64,000 nucleotides of DNA from JAVDCA01 sp963819385. GTDB lineage: Bacteria > Pseudomonadota > Alphaproteobacteria > Rhizobiales > Xanthobacteraceae. The stretch covers positions 62,001 through 126,000 of the forward strand of contig CAWFVV010000006.1 in assembly GCA_963819385.1 (NCBI GenBank), read 5' to 3'. Shown here in pieces: positions 55,033-63,837 of the stretch (within the stretch, counting starts at the first letter, position 1; each line of letters begins with the position of its first letter). The notes under the pieces are model-generated. The model was given only the letters and a program-made list of their open reading frames with translations. It did no database searches and was not told the DNA's origin. Both the position numbers and the translations under genes were made by a program.

Positions 55033-56022
55033 ATGCAAGCGGACACGCGAGAGTCAGACCCGCGTCATGCGGCGGCAGCGATGGACAGCCGTCGCCTGCC
55101 GCAGCTCGACGGCCGGCTGTGGCTGACGGATGGCGGCATCGAGACGACCTTGATCTTCCACGAAGGCTGGGACCTGCCGATGTTCCAGGCCTTCGCGTTG
55201 CTTGAGAGCGACGCCGGCCGCGCGGCGCTGCGGGCGTACTACGAGCGTTACGTCTCGATGGCAGTCAGGGATGGAACCGGATTCGTCCTCGAAACGCCGA
55301 CGTGGCGAGCAAACCCGGACTGGGGCGACAAGACCGGCTATGGTCGGGAGGCCCTGGCGCGGATCAACCGCGCTGCCGTCGACCTCGTGAGCGAGATCCG
55401 CGATCGTTACACGACCGACCGCTCGCCGATGGTCGTCAGCGGGTGCATCGGCCCGCGCGGCGACGGCTACAATCCGGGCACGCTGATGAGCGCCGACGAG
55501 GCGCAACGCTATCATGCCTGGCAGATCGGCATCTTTCACGATGCCGGCACCGATCTGGTCTCGGCGTTCACGCTCACCACCGTCAACGAAGGGCTAGGCG
55601 TCGCCCGCGCCGCGCAGGCGGTCGCGATGCCGTGCGTGATCTCCTTCACGCTCGAGACCGACGGCCGTCTGCCCAGCGGCGAAAAGCTGCCGGACGCCAT
55701 CAGGCTCATCGACACGCTCACGGACGAGGGCCCGGCCTATTACATGATCAACTGTGCCCACCCGACGCATTTCGAGCACCTGCTCCGCGACGGGGCGTCC
55801 TGGACCAGGCGGCTCGGCGGCCTGCGCGCCAACGCCTCGCGCCGCAGCCACGCCGAACTCGACAATTCGCCGGACCTCGATATCGGCAATCCCGCAGAGC
55901 TGGGTGACCAGTATCGCGACCTGCGGCGGCGCTTCCCGCACCTCAACGTGCTCGGCGGGTGTTGCGGCACGGACCACCGGCACCTGGAGTGCATCAGCTT
56001 CGCCTGCAAGGCCGTGAGCTAG
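55033..56022 (+). CDS. Homocysteine S-methyltransferase family protein
   Basis: A 329-residue zinc methyltransferase of the MHT/BHMT class, moving a methyl from S-methylmethionine or a betaine-like donor to homocysteine. The barrel opens WLTDGGIETTLIFHEGWDLP, with FVLETPTWRANPDWGDK, VSGCIGPRGDGY, the first zinc Cys in YYMINCAHPTHF and the CC pair in NVLGGCCGTDHRH. The start ATG 55033 follows GAGAGGG; an earlier in-frame ATG (54898) would overlap the operator side and is not supported. The divergent TetR gene probably controls it. Confidence 0.88.
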   Translation: MQADTRESDPRHAAAAMDSRRLPQLDGRLWLTDGGIETTLIFHEGWDLPMFQAFALLESDAGRAALRAYYERYVSMAVRDGTGFVLETPTWRANPDWGDKTGYGREALARINRAAVDLVSEIRDRYTTDRSPMVVSGCIGPRGDGYNPGTLMSADEAQRYHAWQIGIFHDAGTDLVSAFTLTTVNEGLGVARAAQAVAMPCVISFTLETDGRLPSGEKLPDAIRLIDTLTDEGPAYYMINCAHPTHFEHLLRDGASWTRRLGGLRANASRRSHAELDNSPDLDIGNPAELGDQYRDLRRRFPHLNVLGGCCGTDHRHLECISFACKAVS

Positions 56023-56074
56023 CGTCCGAACCCAACGCGGTTGCGCGGCGCGGTCGCCATCGAGCAGCGCGCGC

Positions 56075-56764
56075 TCAAACGTGTGACGACCTCAATGCTC
56101 GAGAGCTCCGTCTCATCGCTCCGTTATCGAAACGCACGACCCCGTCGGGGGCCGAGCTGCTGATGAATTCAGCGACGAAGGCGCGCCCGATATCGTCCTG
56201 CTCGATCGTGCCAAAGGGCCCCGGAATCAAACGCCCCAACCAGGCGACATAGCCTGGCGTGTGAGCATTGCCTGCGATAATTCCCGGACGAAAAATCGCG
56301 AGGCGCTGGAAGCCGACCTCTTGCACGGTCTCTTCTTTCAACCCCATGACCCGCACGTAGCGAAACCTGCTTTTCGCGGTGCTTCCCACCGCCGAGAGCA
56401 GAGAAAACCTCGTGATACCTCCGGTCCGACAACCGCGGGCAAACCCACCGACGACGCCGATTTCGAGGGCCTTCAGGTCCTCCTCGCTCCATTTCATGCT
56501 GCCTTTGCCGACGCCGATGCAGGATGCCCCGTAGACGGGATCGCCATGCGCAACCATGTTTTGCGCAAGCTTGGCCACTTCGGCCGGAAACCCGGCATCG
56601 GCCGTATCCAGGATCACTTGCCGCACACGGGCGTCAGGGGCCAGAGAAGCCGTCCTGCGATTGACCATCACGACTTCGGCGCAGGACGGCTCGGCAGCGA
56701 GCGCGCGCACCACCGCGGCTCCTACCTGCCCGGTGCCGCCGGCGATCAAGACGCGAAATGACAT
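56075..56764 (-). CDS. NAD(P)-binding oxidoreductase of the HTATIP2/TIP30-like atypical SDR group
   Basis: A 229-residue Rossmann protein: FRVLIAGGTGQVGAAVVRAL binds NAD(P), VMVNRRTAS follows the second strand, YGASCIGVGKGSMKWSEED lies near the active site, and FSLLSAVGSTAKSRFRYVRV gives the active-site Ser and Tyr. In typical family members a Lys follows as YLRVKG; here it reads YVRVMG, so the usual YxxxK lysine is replaced by Met and activity may be altered. The start ATG 56764 fits the nucleotide motif. It is convergent with the methyltransferase gene. Confidence 0.8.
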   Translation of the reverse strand: MSFRVLIAGGTGQVGAAVVRALAAEPSCAEVVMVNRRTASLAPDARVRQVILDTADAGFPAEVAKLAQNMVAHGDPVYGASCIGVGKGSMKWSEEDLKALEIGVVGGFARGCRTGGITRFSLLSAVGSTAKSRFRYVRVMGLKEETVQEVGFQRLAIFRPGIIAGNAHTPGYVAWLGRLIPGPFGTIEQDDIGRAFVAEFISSSAPDGVVRFDNGAMRRSSRALRSSHV

Positions 56765-56805
56765 TCTGAGCCTTCTGTCACCATTGGAACGCAGGCCCCC
56801 GCACC

Positions 56806-57219
56806 TCAACACTCCACCACGCGGATGTGCCCCTGCGTGCCGTACGCCAGGAGCGCGCGGTCCCGCGTCATGAGCGCAGCGCCGTGATCACGCGCCGTGG
56901 CCGCGATGATCCGATCGGCCGGATCGCGAGGCGGCTCTCCGGGCAGTGACGACGACGCGATCAGCAAATCGGGCGACATATCGGCTAGCCGCAAGCCCGG
57001 CGTCTCGAGCAGTCGCTGGAACCACCGCTCAGGCGTGATCAGGAGCTTCAATCGTGCGCGAGCGACCAGCAGGCCGATCTCCCACGCGCTGATCGGCGAT
57101 ACGTATGTCGGGGCCTGAGCCTCAACAGTCTCCGCGAGGAGATCGAGCGCGGACCGGGACAGGGGCGCATCCTCCGCGATCCAGATGGCCGCACAGGTGT
57201 CGAGCAGGAGCGGCTGCAT
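56806..57219 (-). CDS. vapC: PIN-domain ribonuclease toxin (VapC type)
   Basis: A 137-residue type II toxin that cleaves RNA. The PIN acidic residues are visible: Asp7 in LLLDTCAAIW, Glu47 in SPISAWEIGLL, the Asp in PADRIIAATA (about 99) and Asp119 in MTRDRALLAY. ATG 57219 follows the antitoxin stop by 3 nt, so the pair is translationally linked. Only 41 nt separate it from the downstream reductase gene, which may be read through. The target RNA is unknown. Confidence 0.9.
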   Translation of the reverse strand: MQPLLLDTCAAIWIAEDAPLSRSALDLLAETVEAQAPTYVSPISAWEIGLLVARARLKLLITPERWFQRLLETPGLRLADMSPDLLIASSSLPGEPPRDPADRIIAATARDHGAALMTRDRALLAYGTQGHIRVVEC

Positions 57220-57222
57220 CGA

Positions 57223-57615
57223 TCAGTCCCTGCCCCATTCCGGATCCGCAGGCGCGGTGAGATCCGTCCCCGGCATGATGCGGACCATCCCTTTCATCGC
57301 GCCAAGCAACGGGTGCCGACCGCCCTTCATGGGCGAAGCTGGCGGATTGACGCCGGGCGGTTGCGACCCGGATGGCGACCGCCGAAAGACAAGCTTGCGC
57401 CCCTCCATATCGACCTGCTCGCTACGAAAGCCGGCTTCGAGCCAGACTTTGGTCATGACGCTGTTATCCGGATTATTGCTCCACCAAGCTCGCTGCTTGT
57501 GGGCGCTCAGCGGCAGCTTCGCACCGACGATGCGCTCGATTTCCCCGAACGTCAGCCGCACCTCCTGGGTTCGCTGCTTGCGGAGAAACTGCGCCAAAGG
57601 CTCGTATTTCCCCAT
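57223..57615 (-). CDS. Antitoxin partner of the PIN toxin, DUF7662-like N-terminal domain
   Basis: A 130-residue protein starting at ATG 57615, preceded by GAGGAG; in-frame codons upstream read into the promoter. The N-terminal ~80 residues (MGKYEPLAQFLRKQRTQEVR, FGEIERIVGAKLPLSAHKQR, AWWSNN, VWLEAGFRSEQVDMEGRKLV) match a DUF7662-like domain seen in many stand-alone proteins. The tail after a Pro-rich hinge (HPLLGAMKGMVRIMPGTDLT then PADPEWG) looks like the toxin-neutralising tails of VapB antitoxins. It is therefore read as an antitoxin, though without the usual AbrB or RHH DNA-binding fold. Confidence 0.75.
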   Translation of the reverse strand: MGKYEPLAQFLRKQRTQEVRLTFGEIERIVGAKLPLSAHKQRAWWSNNPDNSVMTKVWLEAGFRSEQVDMEGRKLVFRRSPSGSQPPGVNPPASPMKGGRHPLLGAMKGMVRIMPGTDLTAPADPEWGRD

Positions 57616-57654
57616 TGGACGGCTCCTCGTCAGGTACCAAGTTGATGAATATAC

Positions 57655-57683
57655 ACTGTATGACACATAATATGTACTGTCAA
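57655..57683 (-). promoter_or_regulatory. Toxin-antitoxin promoter with internal operator palindrome
   Basis: On the minus strand: -35 TTGACA (57683-57678), 17-bp spacer, -10 TACAGT (57660-57655), about 40 nt before the antitoxin start. The spacer contains the palindrome ACATATTATGT (57665-57675), well placed for autorepression by the toxin-antitoxin complex. Confidence 0.65.
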
Positions 57684-57820
57684 TTCACCTAACACGACTG
57701 CGCGGCGCTGCCGGGAATCGCCGGCCGGACGAGACGAACTACATGGCAGTGCGCTAACCCTCTGCCGAAGGTGCCGCGATTTCGACTTCTTTCTCGCCCC
57801 TCGTCGACATGCGGAGCGAA

Positions 57821-58924
57821 ATGCCCATGCAACGGCGCGACTTCATCAAGGCACTCGCCGCGACCGCGGCCGGGTGGCCGCTTCCGGTCGCCGCACAAGC
57901 CCAGGCGGTCCCGTCGCGCGCACCGCCCACGCAGCCGCTCACGCCGGAGCAGTCGGATGCGCTCGCGGCGTACGACAAGGCACTCGACGAGTTCAAGTCG
58001 ATCCTGCGTGAGCGCCGCTCGCAGATCAGTTCGCACCAATCGTTGCCGAACCTGCCCGGGCAGGCGCTCTACCTCGCGCGCGTCAACGTGATGAGCACCT
58101 ACAAGGACCTCACCGACGCGCTTCCGTCCAGGATCGGAAGAGCCAACAAATTCGGAACGCCGCCGGCGTACCTCGACGCCGACATCGTGCCGCTGCTCGA
58201 GGAGTACAGGAACCTCTTCGACATCATGGACGCCCCGCCCGCCGACGCACAGAAGTCGGATACCCCATTCCGGGATGTGGTGGACCTGGGGGTCGCCATT
58301 GCGCGCGCCAAGGGCCTCGATGCCGCGAACGCCGAGGTGGCAGGCCGCATCAGCCTGGGGATGTTCTTCGCCGAGACCGACGGCAAGCAGAATGTCGGGA
58401 ACGCGCGCTCGAACAAGTACAAGGGGAGCTTTCAGACAGATCGATCGGAAGACCGGATCGGTCAACGGAAGTGGGCCGCGATCAAGCCGTCGATAAATTC
58501 TCCCGCACTGATCGCACGCGACGACAGGGAGGAGGCACGGGCCGGCAAGCTGGACCATCGGTTCAATCACTGGACCGCCGTGCGTGACGCCCTTGCCAAT
58601 GCGCACGCTGGTCTCTTTGTGCAAATTCCGGCGATCGTACGAACGCTGCCCGATCCGATCGATCAAATGAAGCTCTTCGAGCTCGTCCAGATCATCCCGG
58701 CGCCGACCAAATCCGCTCTGAACTCCGACCGCTTGACCGACTACCGGATCTCAGAGCCGAGGATCATGGGATATCTGAGAAACAACAGCATCTTCGCGTA
58801 TGGACACGCCGATCGAGCCAGGCAGTCCGCGACTTTTCGCGACATTCTCGATGCGATGTGGCTCTTCAACCGCAAATTCGAGCGGGCACGGGCCGAATTC
58901 AACCGGATCGTAGCTCGGCGCTGA
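57821..58924 (+). CDS. Tat-exported hypothetical protein
   Basis: A 367-residue protein with a twin-arginine signal (QRRDFIKALAATAAGWPLPV, cleavage near AAQA). ATG 57821 follows GGAG; 57809 and 57827 are alternatives. The mature region is mostly helical. A segment at about 180-210 (GMFFAETDGKQNVGNARSNK then YKGSFQT) recalls the Glu-plus-GxFQ layout of lysozyme-like transglycosylases, but the match is weak and other signature blocks are not seen. I do not recognise the family. Tat use suggests folding or a cofactor before export. It stands alone downstream of the toxin-antitoxin promoter, divergent from it. Confidence 0.65.
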   Translation: MPMQRRDFIKALAATAAGWPLPVAAQAQAVPSRAPPTQPLTPEQSDALAAYDKALDEFKSILRERRSQISSHQSLPNLPGQALYLARVNVMSTYKDLTDALPSRIGRANKFGTPPAYLDADIVPLLEEYRNLFDIMDAPPADAQKSDTPFRDVVDLGVAIARAKGLDAANAEVAGRISLGMFFAETDGKQNVGNARSNKYKGSFQTDRSEDRIGQRKWAAIKPSINSPALIARDDREEARAGKLDHRFNHWTAVRDALANAHAGLFVQIPAIVRTLPDPIDQMKLFELVQIIPAPTKSALNSDRLTDYRISEPRIMGYLRNNSIFAYGHADRARQSATFRDILDAMWLFNRKFERARAEFNRIVARR

Positions 58925-59506
58925 ATGGCGCCAAAGCAATGGCGGAGGGGCTCGCCTGCAGCCTGATCGCCGCGCTTCCGATCGCTCCGGCCGGGTAGCA
59001 GAAAAGCGTTGACGGGCGCGACCTCGTTGTTGCGGACCAGTCCCATCCGGCTTATGGCTGAAATTCTAGTCTATACGAATTGCGCCCGGGGCATCCCGGA
59101 ATCCTGCTGGCAGGCGCGGTCTGGCTGGCAGCGACTCTCGCTCAGCGCCGTTGCCTGTCGTCCGGCGTTACAACCGGACGTAGGCACTCGCCCCGCGTTT
59201 CCGACTGTTTCCATTGTTCTTCGCATTGTTTTTTTCATTGTTTCCCATTGTTGTTGAGCCGGCGGCTTTTTTCCCGACCGCACAAGACGTTGCATTGTAA
59301 TTGGCCCGCATTTCGCATTGCAGATCGCCTGTATTTTATTTGGAAGCCCCCCTGCCCGTCGGCCCGCGGCAAATTTCGGTCGACATCGGACCTCAATATC
59401 CGACCGGTCGGGGGGGATTGAAGAATCGCACCGCCGTCGTCCATATGCGGCCCCCGATGAGCGCGCGACGCCACCTCGGCCCCCTTACCCTCGTGCAGGT
59501 GTACGC
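58925..59506. other. Long tex upstream region (582 nt) with phased CATTGTT repeats
   Basis: No gene is supported. The middle part (59200-59340) is unusually AT-rich and T-rich and contains a set of CATTGTT repeats. The tex frame stays open from about 59318 but its family-like start is at 59507. Confidence 0.6.
59212..59252 (+). repeat. Four phased CATTGTT direct repeats upstream of tex
   Basis: CATTGTT begins at 59212, 59224, 59236 and 59246, that is at 12, 12 and 10 nt steps, close to one helical turn. Two weaker CATTG copies follow at 59292 and 59316. Spacing like this suits cooperative binding of a regulator or intrinsic DNA bending. Confidence 0.65.
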
Positions 59507-61894
59507 ATGACCACTCCGGCAACCGCTACCGCTGAGCAGCCGATCGCGCAAAAAATCGCCCAGCAGATCGCCGATGAGCTCGGCGTGCGCGCCCAACAGG
59601 TGGCTGCCACCGTCGAACTGATCGACGGCGGCGCAACGGTTCCGTTCATCGCGCGCTACCGCAAGGAGGCGACCGGGGCGCTCGACGATGCACAGCTGCG
59701 CACGCTCGACGATCGCCTGCGCTATTTGCGCGAGCTCGAGGACCGGCGCGCCGCCATCCTCGAGTCGATCCGCGAGCAGGGCAAGCTCGACGACGCCCTC
59801 GAGGCGGCAATCCGCGCCGCCGACAGCAAGAGCCGGCTCGAGGACATCTATCTGCCGTTCAAGCCGAAGCGCCGCACCAAGGCGGAGATTGCCAAGGAGG
59901 CGGGCCTCGCGCCGCTCGCCGATCTTCTGCTCTCGCATCCTCAGAACGACCCGCACACGACGGCGGTGCCCTTTGTCGATGCCGAGAAGAGCGTCGCCGA
60001 TGCCGCGGCGGCCCTCGACGGCGCGCGCGCCATCCTGGTCGAGCGATTCGGCGAGGACGCGGACCTGATCGGCTCGTTGCGCGAGGAGATGTGGTCGGTC
60101 GGACGGCTCGTCTCCAAGGTACGCGACGGCAAGCAGGCGGCCGGCGCCAAGTTCAGTGATTATTTCGACTTCTCGGAACGCCTCGGCAAGGTGCCGTCGC
60201 ATCGCGCGCTGGCGCTGTTTCGCGCCGAGAAGGAGGAGATCCTCAGCGTCGCGATCGAGCCGGAGGGCCAGCCGTCCGCTCCGGCCGGCGCGAGTGCCGG
60301 GCCCAATCCATACGAGCTGCGCATCATGCACCGCTTCAACATCTCGGACCGCGGCCGCCCCGCCGACAAGTGGCTGATCGAGACGGCGCGCTGGGCGTGG
60401 CGCACGAAAATCCAGCTTCACCTCGGCATCGATCTGCGGGTGCGGCTGTGGACGGCCGCCGAGGAGGAAGCGGTGCGCGTGTTCGCCGCCAACCTGCGCG
60501 ACCTCCTGCTGGCCGCGCCGGCCGGCCCGCGCGCCACCATGGGCCTCGATCCCGGCTACCGCACCGGCGTCAAGGTCGCGGTGGTCGACAAGACCGGCAA
60601 GGTGGTCGCGACCGCGGTGATCCACCCGCACGAGCCGCAGCGCCAATGGAACGAAGCGCTCGCGATCCTCGGCAAGCTCGCCAAGCAGCATGGTGTCGAG
60701 CTGATCGCGATCGGCAACGGCACTGCGTCGCGCGAGACCGACAAGCTCGCGAGCGAGCTGGTCAAGCTGCTGCCCGAGCCGAAGATGGCGAAGATCGTCG
60801 TGTCGGAAGCCGGCGCCTCGGTGTATTCGGCCTCGGCCTATGCGTCCGAGGAGTTGCCCGAGCTCGACGTCACGCTGCGCGGCGCCGTCTCGATCGCGCG
60901 CCGCCTGCAGGACCCGCTCGCCGAGCTGGTCAAGATCGATCCGAAGTCGATCGGCGTCGGCCAGTACCAGCACGATCTCAGCGAATACAAGCTCTCGCGC
61001 GCGCTCGATGCCGTGGTCGAGGATTGCGTCAACGCGGTCGGCGTCGATGCCAACACCGCATCCGCGCCGCTGCTCGCGCGCGTCTCCGGCATCGGCACCG
61101 GACTAGCGCAGAACATCGTGCTGCATCGCGACGCCAACGGCTCGTTCGCGTCGCGCAAGGAGCTGAAGAAGGTGCCGCGCCTCGGCCCGAAGGCGTTCGA
61201 GCAATGCGCCGGCTTCCTGCGCATCCGCGGCGGCGACGATCCGCTCGACGCGTCCGGCGTGCATCCGGAAAGCTATCCGGTGGTCCGGCGGATCATCACG
61301 GCGGCCAAGACGGACATCGGCGGCCTGATCGGCAACGCCGCGGTGCTGCGGTCCCTGTCGCCAAAAACCTTCGTCGACGACACCTTCGGCTTGCCGACCG
61401 TGACCGACATCCTGCGCGAGCTGGAAAAGCCCGGCCGCGACCCGCGCCCGACCTTCAAGGCCGCCGTGTTCAAGGAGGGCGTCGAGACCCTCGATGACCT
61501 GAAGCCCGGCATGGTGCTCGAAGGGACGGTGACCAATGTCGCGGCGTTCGGCGCCTTCGTCGACATCGGCGTGCACCAGGACGGGCTTGTGCACATCTCG
61601 GCGATGGCCAAGACCTTCGTGAAAGATCCGCGCGACGTCGCCAAGCCCGGCGACATCGTCCGCGTCAAGGTTCTCGAGGTCGACAAGGCGCGCAAGCGCA
61701 TCGCGCTCACGCTCCGCCTCGACGACGAGGTCGGTCCCCGCACCGATCGCGCCGGCCCGGCCGGGGCCCGCGACACTGGCGCCCGTGCTCCGCGCACCGG
61801 CTCTGGCGGCGCGCCGCAGCCGCGTCGCGAAGAAAGCGGCGGCGCACTAGCGGAGGCGTTGCGGCGGGCCGGGCTCTCGGAGAAGCGGCGCTAG
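59507..61894 (+). CDS. tex: Tex family RNA-binding transcriptional accessory protein
   Basis: A 795-residue conserved nucleic-acid-binding protein related to eukaryotic Spt6. The start ATG 59507 (MTTPATATAEQPIAQKIAQQ) fits the family. Domains in order: N-terminal helical Tex_N with VPFIARYRKEATGALDD and EDIYLPFKPKRRTKAEIAKE; a YqgF/RNase H-like fold with MGLDPGYRTGVKVAVVD and AIGNGTASRETD; helix-hairpin-helix with VGVDANTASAPLLARVSGIG; and a C-terminal S1 domain with GMVLEGTVTNVAAFGAFVDI and GVHQDGLVHIS. A basic Gly/Arg-rich tail ends the protein. Confidence 0.96.
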   Translation: MTTPATATAEQPIAQKIAQQIADELGVRAQQVAATVELIDGGATVPFIARYRKEATGALDDAQLRTLDDRLRYLRELEDRRAAILESIREQGKLDDALEAAIRAADSKSRLEDIYLPFKPKRRTKAEIAKEAGLAPLADLLLSHPQNDPHTTAVPFVDAEKSVADAAAALDGARAILVERFGEDADLIGSLREEMWSVGRLVSKVRDGKQAAGAKFSDYFDFSERLGKVPSHRALALFRAEKEEILSVAIEPEGQPSAPAGASAGPNPYELRIMHRFNISDRGRPADKWLIETARWAWRTKIQLHLGIDLRVRLWTAAEEEAVRVFAANLRDLLLAAPAGPRATMGLDPGYRTGVKVAVVDKTGKVVATAVIHPHEPQRQWNEALAILGKLAKQHGVELIAIGNGTASRETDKLASELVKLLPEPKMAKIVVSEAGASVYSASAYASEELPELDVTLRGAVSIARRLQDPLAELVKIDPKSIGVGQYQHDLSEYKLSRALDAVVEDCVNAVGVDANTASAPLLARVSGIGTGLAQNIVLHRDANGSFASRKELKKVPRLGPKAFEQCAGFLRIRGGDDPLDASGVHPESYPVVRRIITAAKTDIGGLIGNAAVLRSLSPKTFVDDTFGLPTVTDILRELEKPGRDPRPTFKAAVFKEGVETLDDLKPGMVLEGTVTNVAAFGAFVDIGVHQDGLVHISAMAKTFVKDPRDVAKPGDIVRVKVLEVDKARKRIALTLRLDDEVGPRTDRAGPAGARDTGARAPRTGSGGAPQPRREESGGALAEALRRAGLSEKRR

Positions 61895-61918
61895 CGCCGC
61901 CGCCTGAGTCAGTTTCGC

Positions 61919-62036
61919 GTCATGCCCGGGCACAGTCGTTCGAAGAACGGCGTCGCTTCGCTCGCCTATGTGCCGGGCATCCACGCCTTCACCGTAAGAA
62001 AGACGTGGATGGCCGGGACAAGCCCGGCCATGACGG
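61919..62036. repeat. Dispersed two-hairpin intergenic element downstream of tex
   Basis: The left half pairs ATGCCCGGGCACA with TGTGCCGGGCAT (one bulge); the right half is a 9-bp perfect hairpin ATGGCCGGG / CCCGGCCAT (62009-62031). The central GTCGCTTCGCTCGCC and CACGTC-type parts match a repeat common in Bradyrhizobium-like genomes. A short relative lies at 10862-10890. Confidence 0.75.
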
Positions 62037-62128
62037 ATCAATGTGGCCACATAGGTGCTTTCGGGTGAGGGAACCTGCATTGCGCCCCGATTTGTCATTG
62101 CCATTCGGCGGTGCAATGTAACGACGGC

Positions 62129-63670
62129 ATGACCGCGCCACAGACCACCGCCCATGCGCCGACGTCCGGCGCCCCAATCGGCGCTCAAGCCGGAGCGCAA
62201 GTCCGTTCAGTGCGCGTCGTCTTCTCCGCACTGATGCTGGTGATGCTCCTCGCGTCCCTCGACCAGACCATCGTCTCGACGGCGCTGCCCACCATCGTGG
62301 GCGAGTTCGGCGGCCTCGCGCACCTGTCCTGGATCGTCACCGCCTACCTGCTGGCGACGACGATCGTCACGCCGCTCTACGGCAAGCTCGGCGACCTGCT
62401 CGGCCGCAAGGTCGTGCTGCAGTCCGCGATCCTGCTCTTTCTGGTCGGCTCGGCGCTGTGCGGCATGAGCCGCTCGATGCTCGAGCTGATCCTGTTTCGC
62501 GCCGTCCAGGGACTGGGCGGCGGCGGGCTGATGGTGACGGCCATCGCGGCGGTCGGCGACATCGTCACGCCGCGCGAACGCGGACGCTATCAGGGCCTGT
62601 TCGGAGCGGTGTTCGGCGTCTCGACCGTCATCGGGCCGCTGATCGGCGGCTATTTCGTCGAGCACCTGAGCTGGCGCTGGATCTTCTACATCAACCTTCC
62701 GCTCGGGCTCGTGTCCGTCGCGGTGATCGGCTGGACTTTCCGCACGCCGGCGAACCGCCGGCGCCAGGCGATCGATTTTGCGGGGGCCGTCCTGCTCGCG
62801 GTGCTGCTCACCGCCGTGATGCTGCTGACGACCTTGGGCGGGCAGTCGATCGCATGGCTCTCGCCCGGGAGCGGCGCGCTGGTCGCGGCCGCGCTGGTCG
62901 GGCTGATCGGCTTCATCGTCGTCGAGCGGCGCGCGGCCGAGCCGATCCTGCCGCTCTCGCTCTTTCGCAACCGCATCTTCGTCGTCTCCTGCGCGGTCGG
63001 CTTCATCGTCGGGCTCGCGCTGTTCGGCTCAGTCACCTACATGCCACTCTATCTGCAGGTGGTGCGGGAGCTGGACCCGGCCCGCGCCGGGCTCGAGCTG
63101 ACCCCGATGATGGCAGGCTTGCTGATCACCTCGGTCGGCAGCGGGCGCATGATCACGCGGATCGGGCGCTACCGCATCTTCCCCATCATCGGCACCGCGG
63201 TGATGACAGGCGGGCTCGCTCTGCTCGCGACGCTGGGCGTCGCATCGCCCCACTGGCAGCCGCCGACCTACATGCTCGTGCTCGGCCTCGGGCTCGGCAT
63301 GGTGATGCAGGTCTTGGTCCTCGCCGTGCAGAACGCGGTCGACCATCGCGATCTCGGGGTGGCGACGTCCGGCGCGACCCTGTTTCGCTCGATCGGCGGC
63401 TCGGTCGGCGTCGCGGCGTTCGGCGCGCTGTTCGCCGCGCGGCTGGCCCATGGGCTCGCCGCGCTCGTGCCGCCCGGCGAGCATCTGCCGGCCGCCGCGA
63501 CACCGGGCGCGATCGCGGCCCTGCCGCCCGCGCTCAAGGCGGACTATCTCGGCGCGTTCACGGCGGCGCTGCACCCTGTCTTCCTTTCCGCCGCCGTGAT
63601 CGCAGTCATCGCGTTTGCGCTGACTTGGCTGCTCGACGATTTGCCGCTGCGCGGGCCGGTGCACACCTGA
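62129..63670 (+). CDS. DHA2-family MFS drug:proton antiporter (14 spans)
   Basis: A 513-residue exporter of the EmrB/QacA type. It has 14 predicted membrane segments, motif D1 near LASLDQTIVSTALPTIVGEF, motif A GKLGDLLGRKVVLQ, motif B LFRAVQGLGGGGLMVTAIAA and motif C in GAVFGVSTVIGPLIGGYF followed by LSWRWIFYINLPLGL. No EmrA-type adaptor gene is adjacent, so it may work alone or with a distant partner. ATG 62129 is preferred to GTG 62111. It lies after tex and the dispersed repeat, same strand. Confidence 0.92.
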   Translation: MTAPQTTAHAPTSGAPIGAQAGAQVRSVRVVFSALMLVMLLASLDQTIVSTALPTIVGEFGGLAHLSWIVTAYLLATTIVTPLYGKLGDLLGRKVVLQSAILLFLVGSALCGMSRSMLELILFRAVQGLGGGGLMVTAIAAVGDIVTPRERGRYQGLFGAVFGVSTVIGPLIGGYFVEHLSWRWIFYINLPLGLVSVAVIGWTFRTPANRRRQAIDFAGAVLLAVLLTAVMLLTTLGGQSIAWLSPGSGALVAAALVGLIGFIVVERRAAEPILPLSLFRNRIFVVSCAVGFIVGLALFGSVTYMPLYLQVVRELDPARAGLELTPMMAGLLITSVGSGRMITRIGRYRIFPIIGTAVMTGGLALLATLGVASPHWQPPTYMLVLGLGLGMVMQVLVLAVQNAVDHRDLGVATSGATLFRSIGGSVGVAAFGALFAARLAHGLAALVPPGEHLPAAATPGAIAALPPALKADYLGAFTAALHPVFLSAAVIAVIAFALTWLLDDLPLRGPVHT

Positions 63671-63837
63671 ATTTGCAGCGAGAGCTGCGCCTGCATGAAA
63701 CGTAATGCGTGAGGCAGCACGACGGGGTGCAGCTGGAATTGAAGCTTCACCGCGATTGGGGGATTGCGGCCGAAGCTCTCATCCAGCCGGCACGCGGGCG
63801 TCCGCGCCCGTAAATCCACACCGCGGCGTCGCGCTAC

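Noticed and set aside
59318..59506. Extended tex N-terminus
   Set aside because: The extra residues are Pro/Arg-rich and not Tex-like; MTTPATATAEQ at 59507 is the better start.
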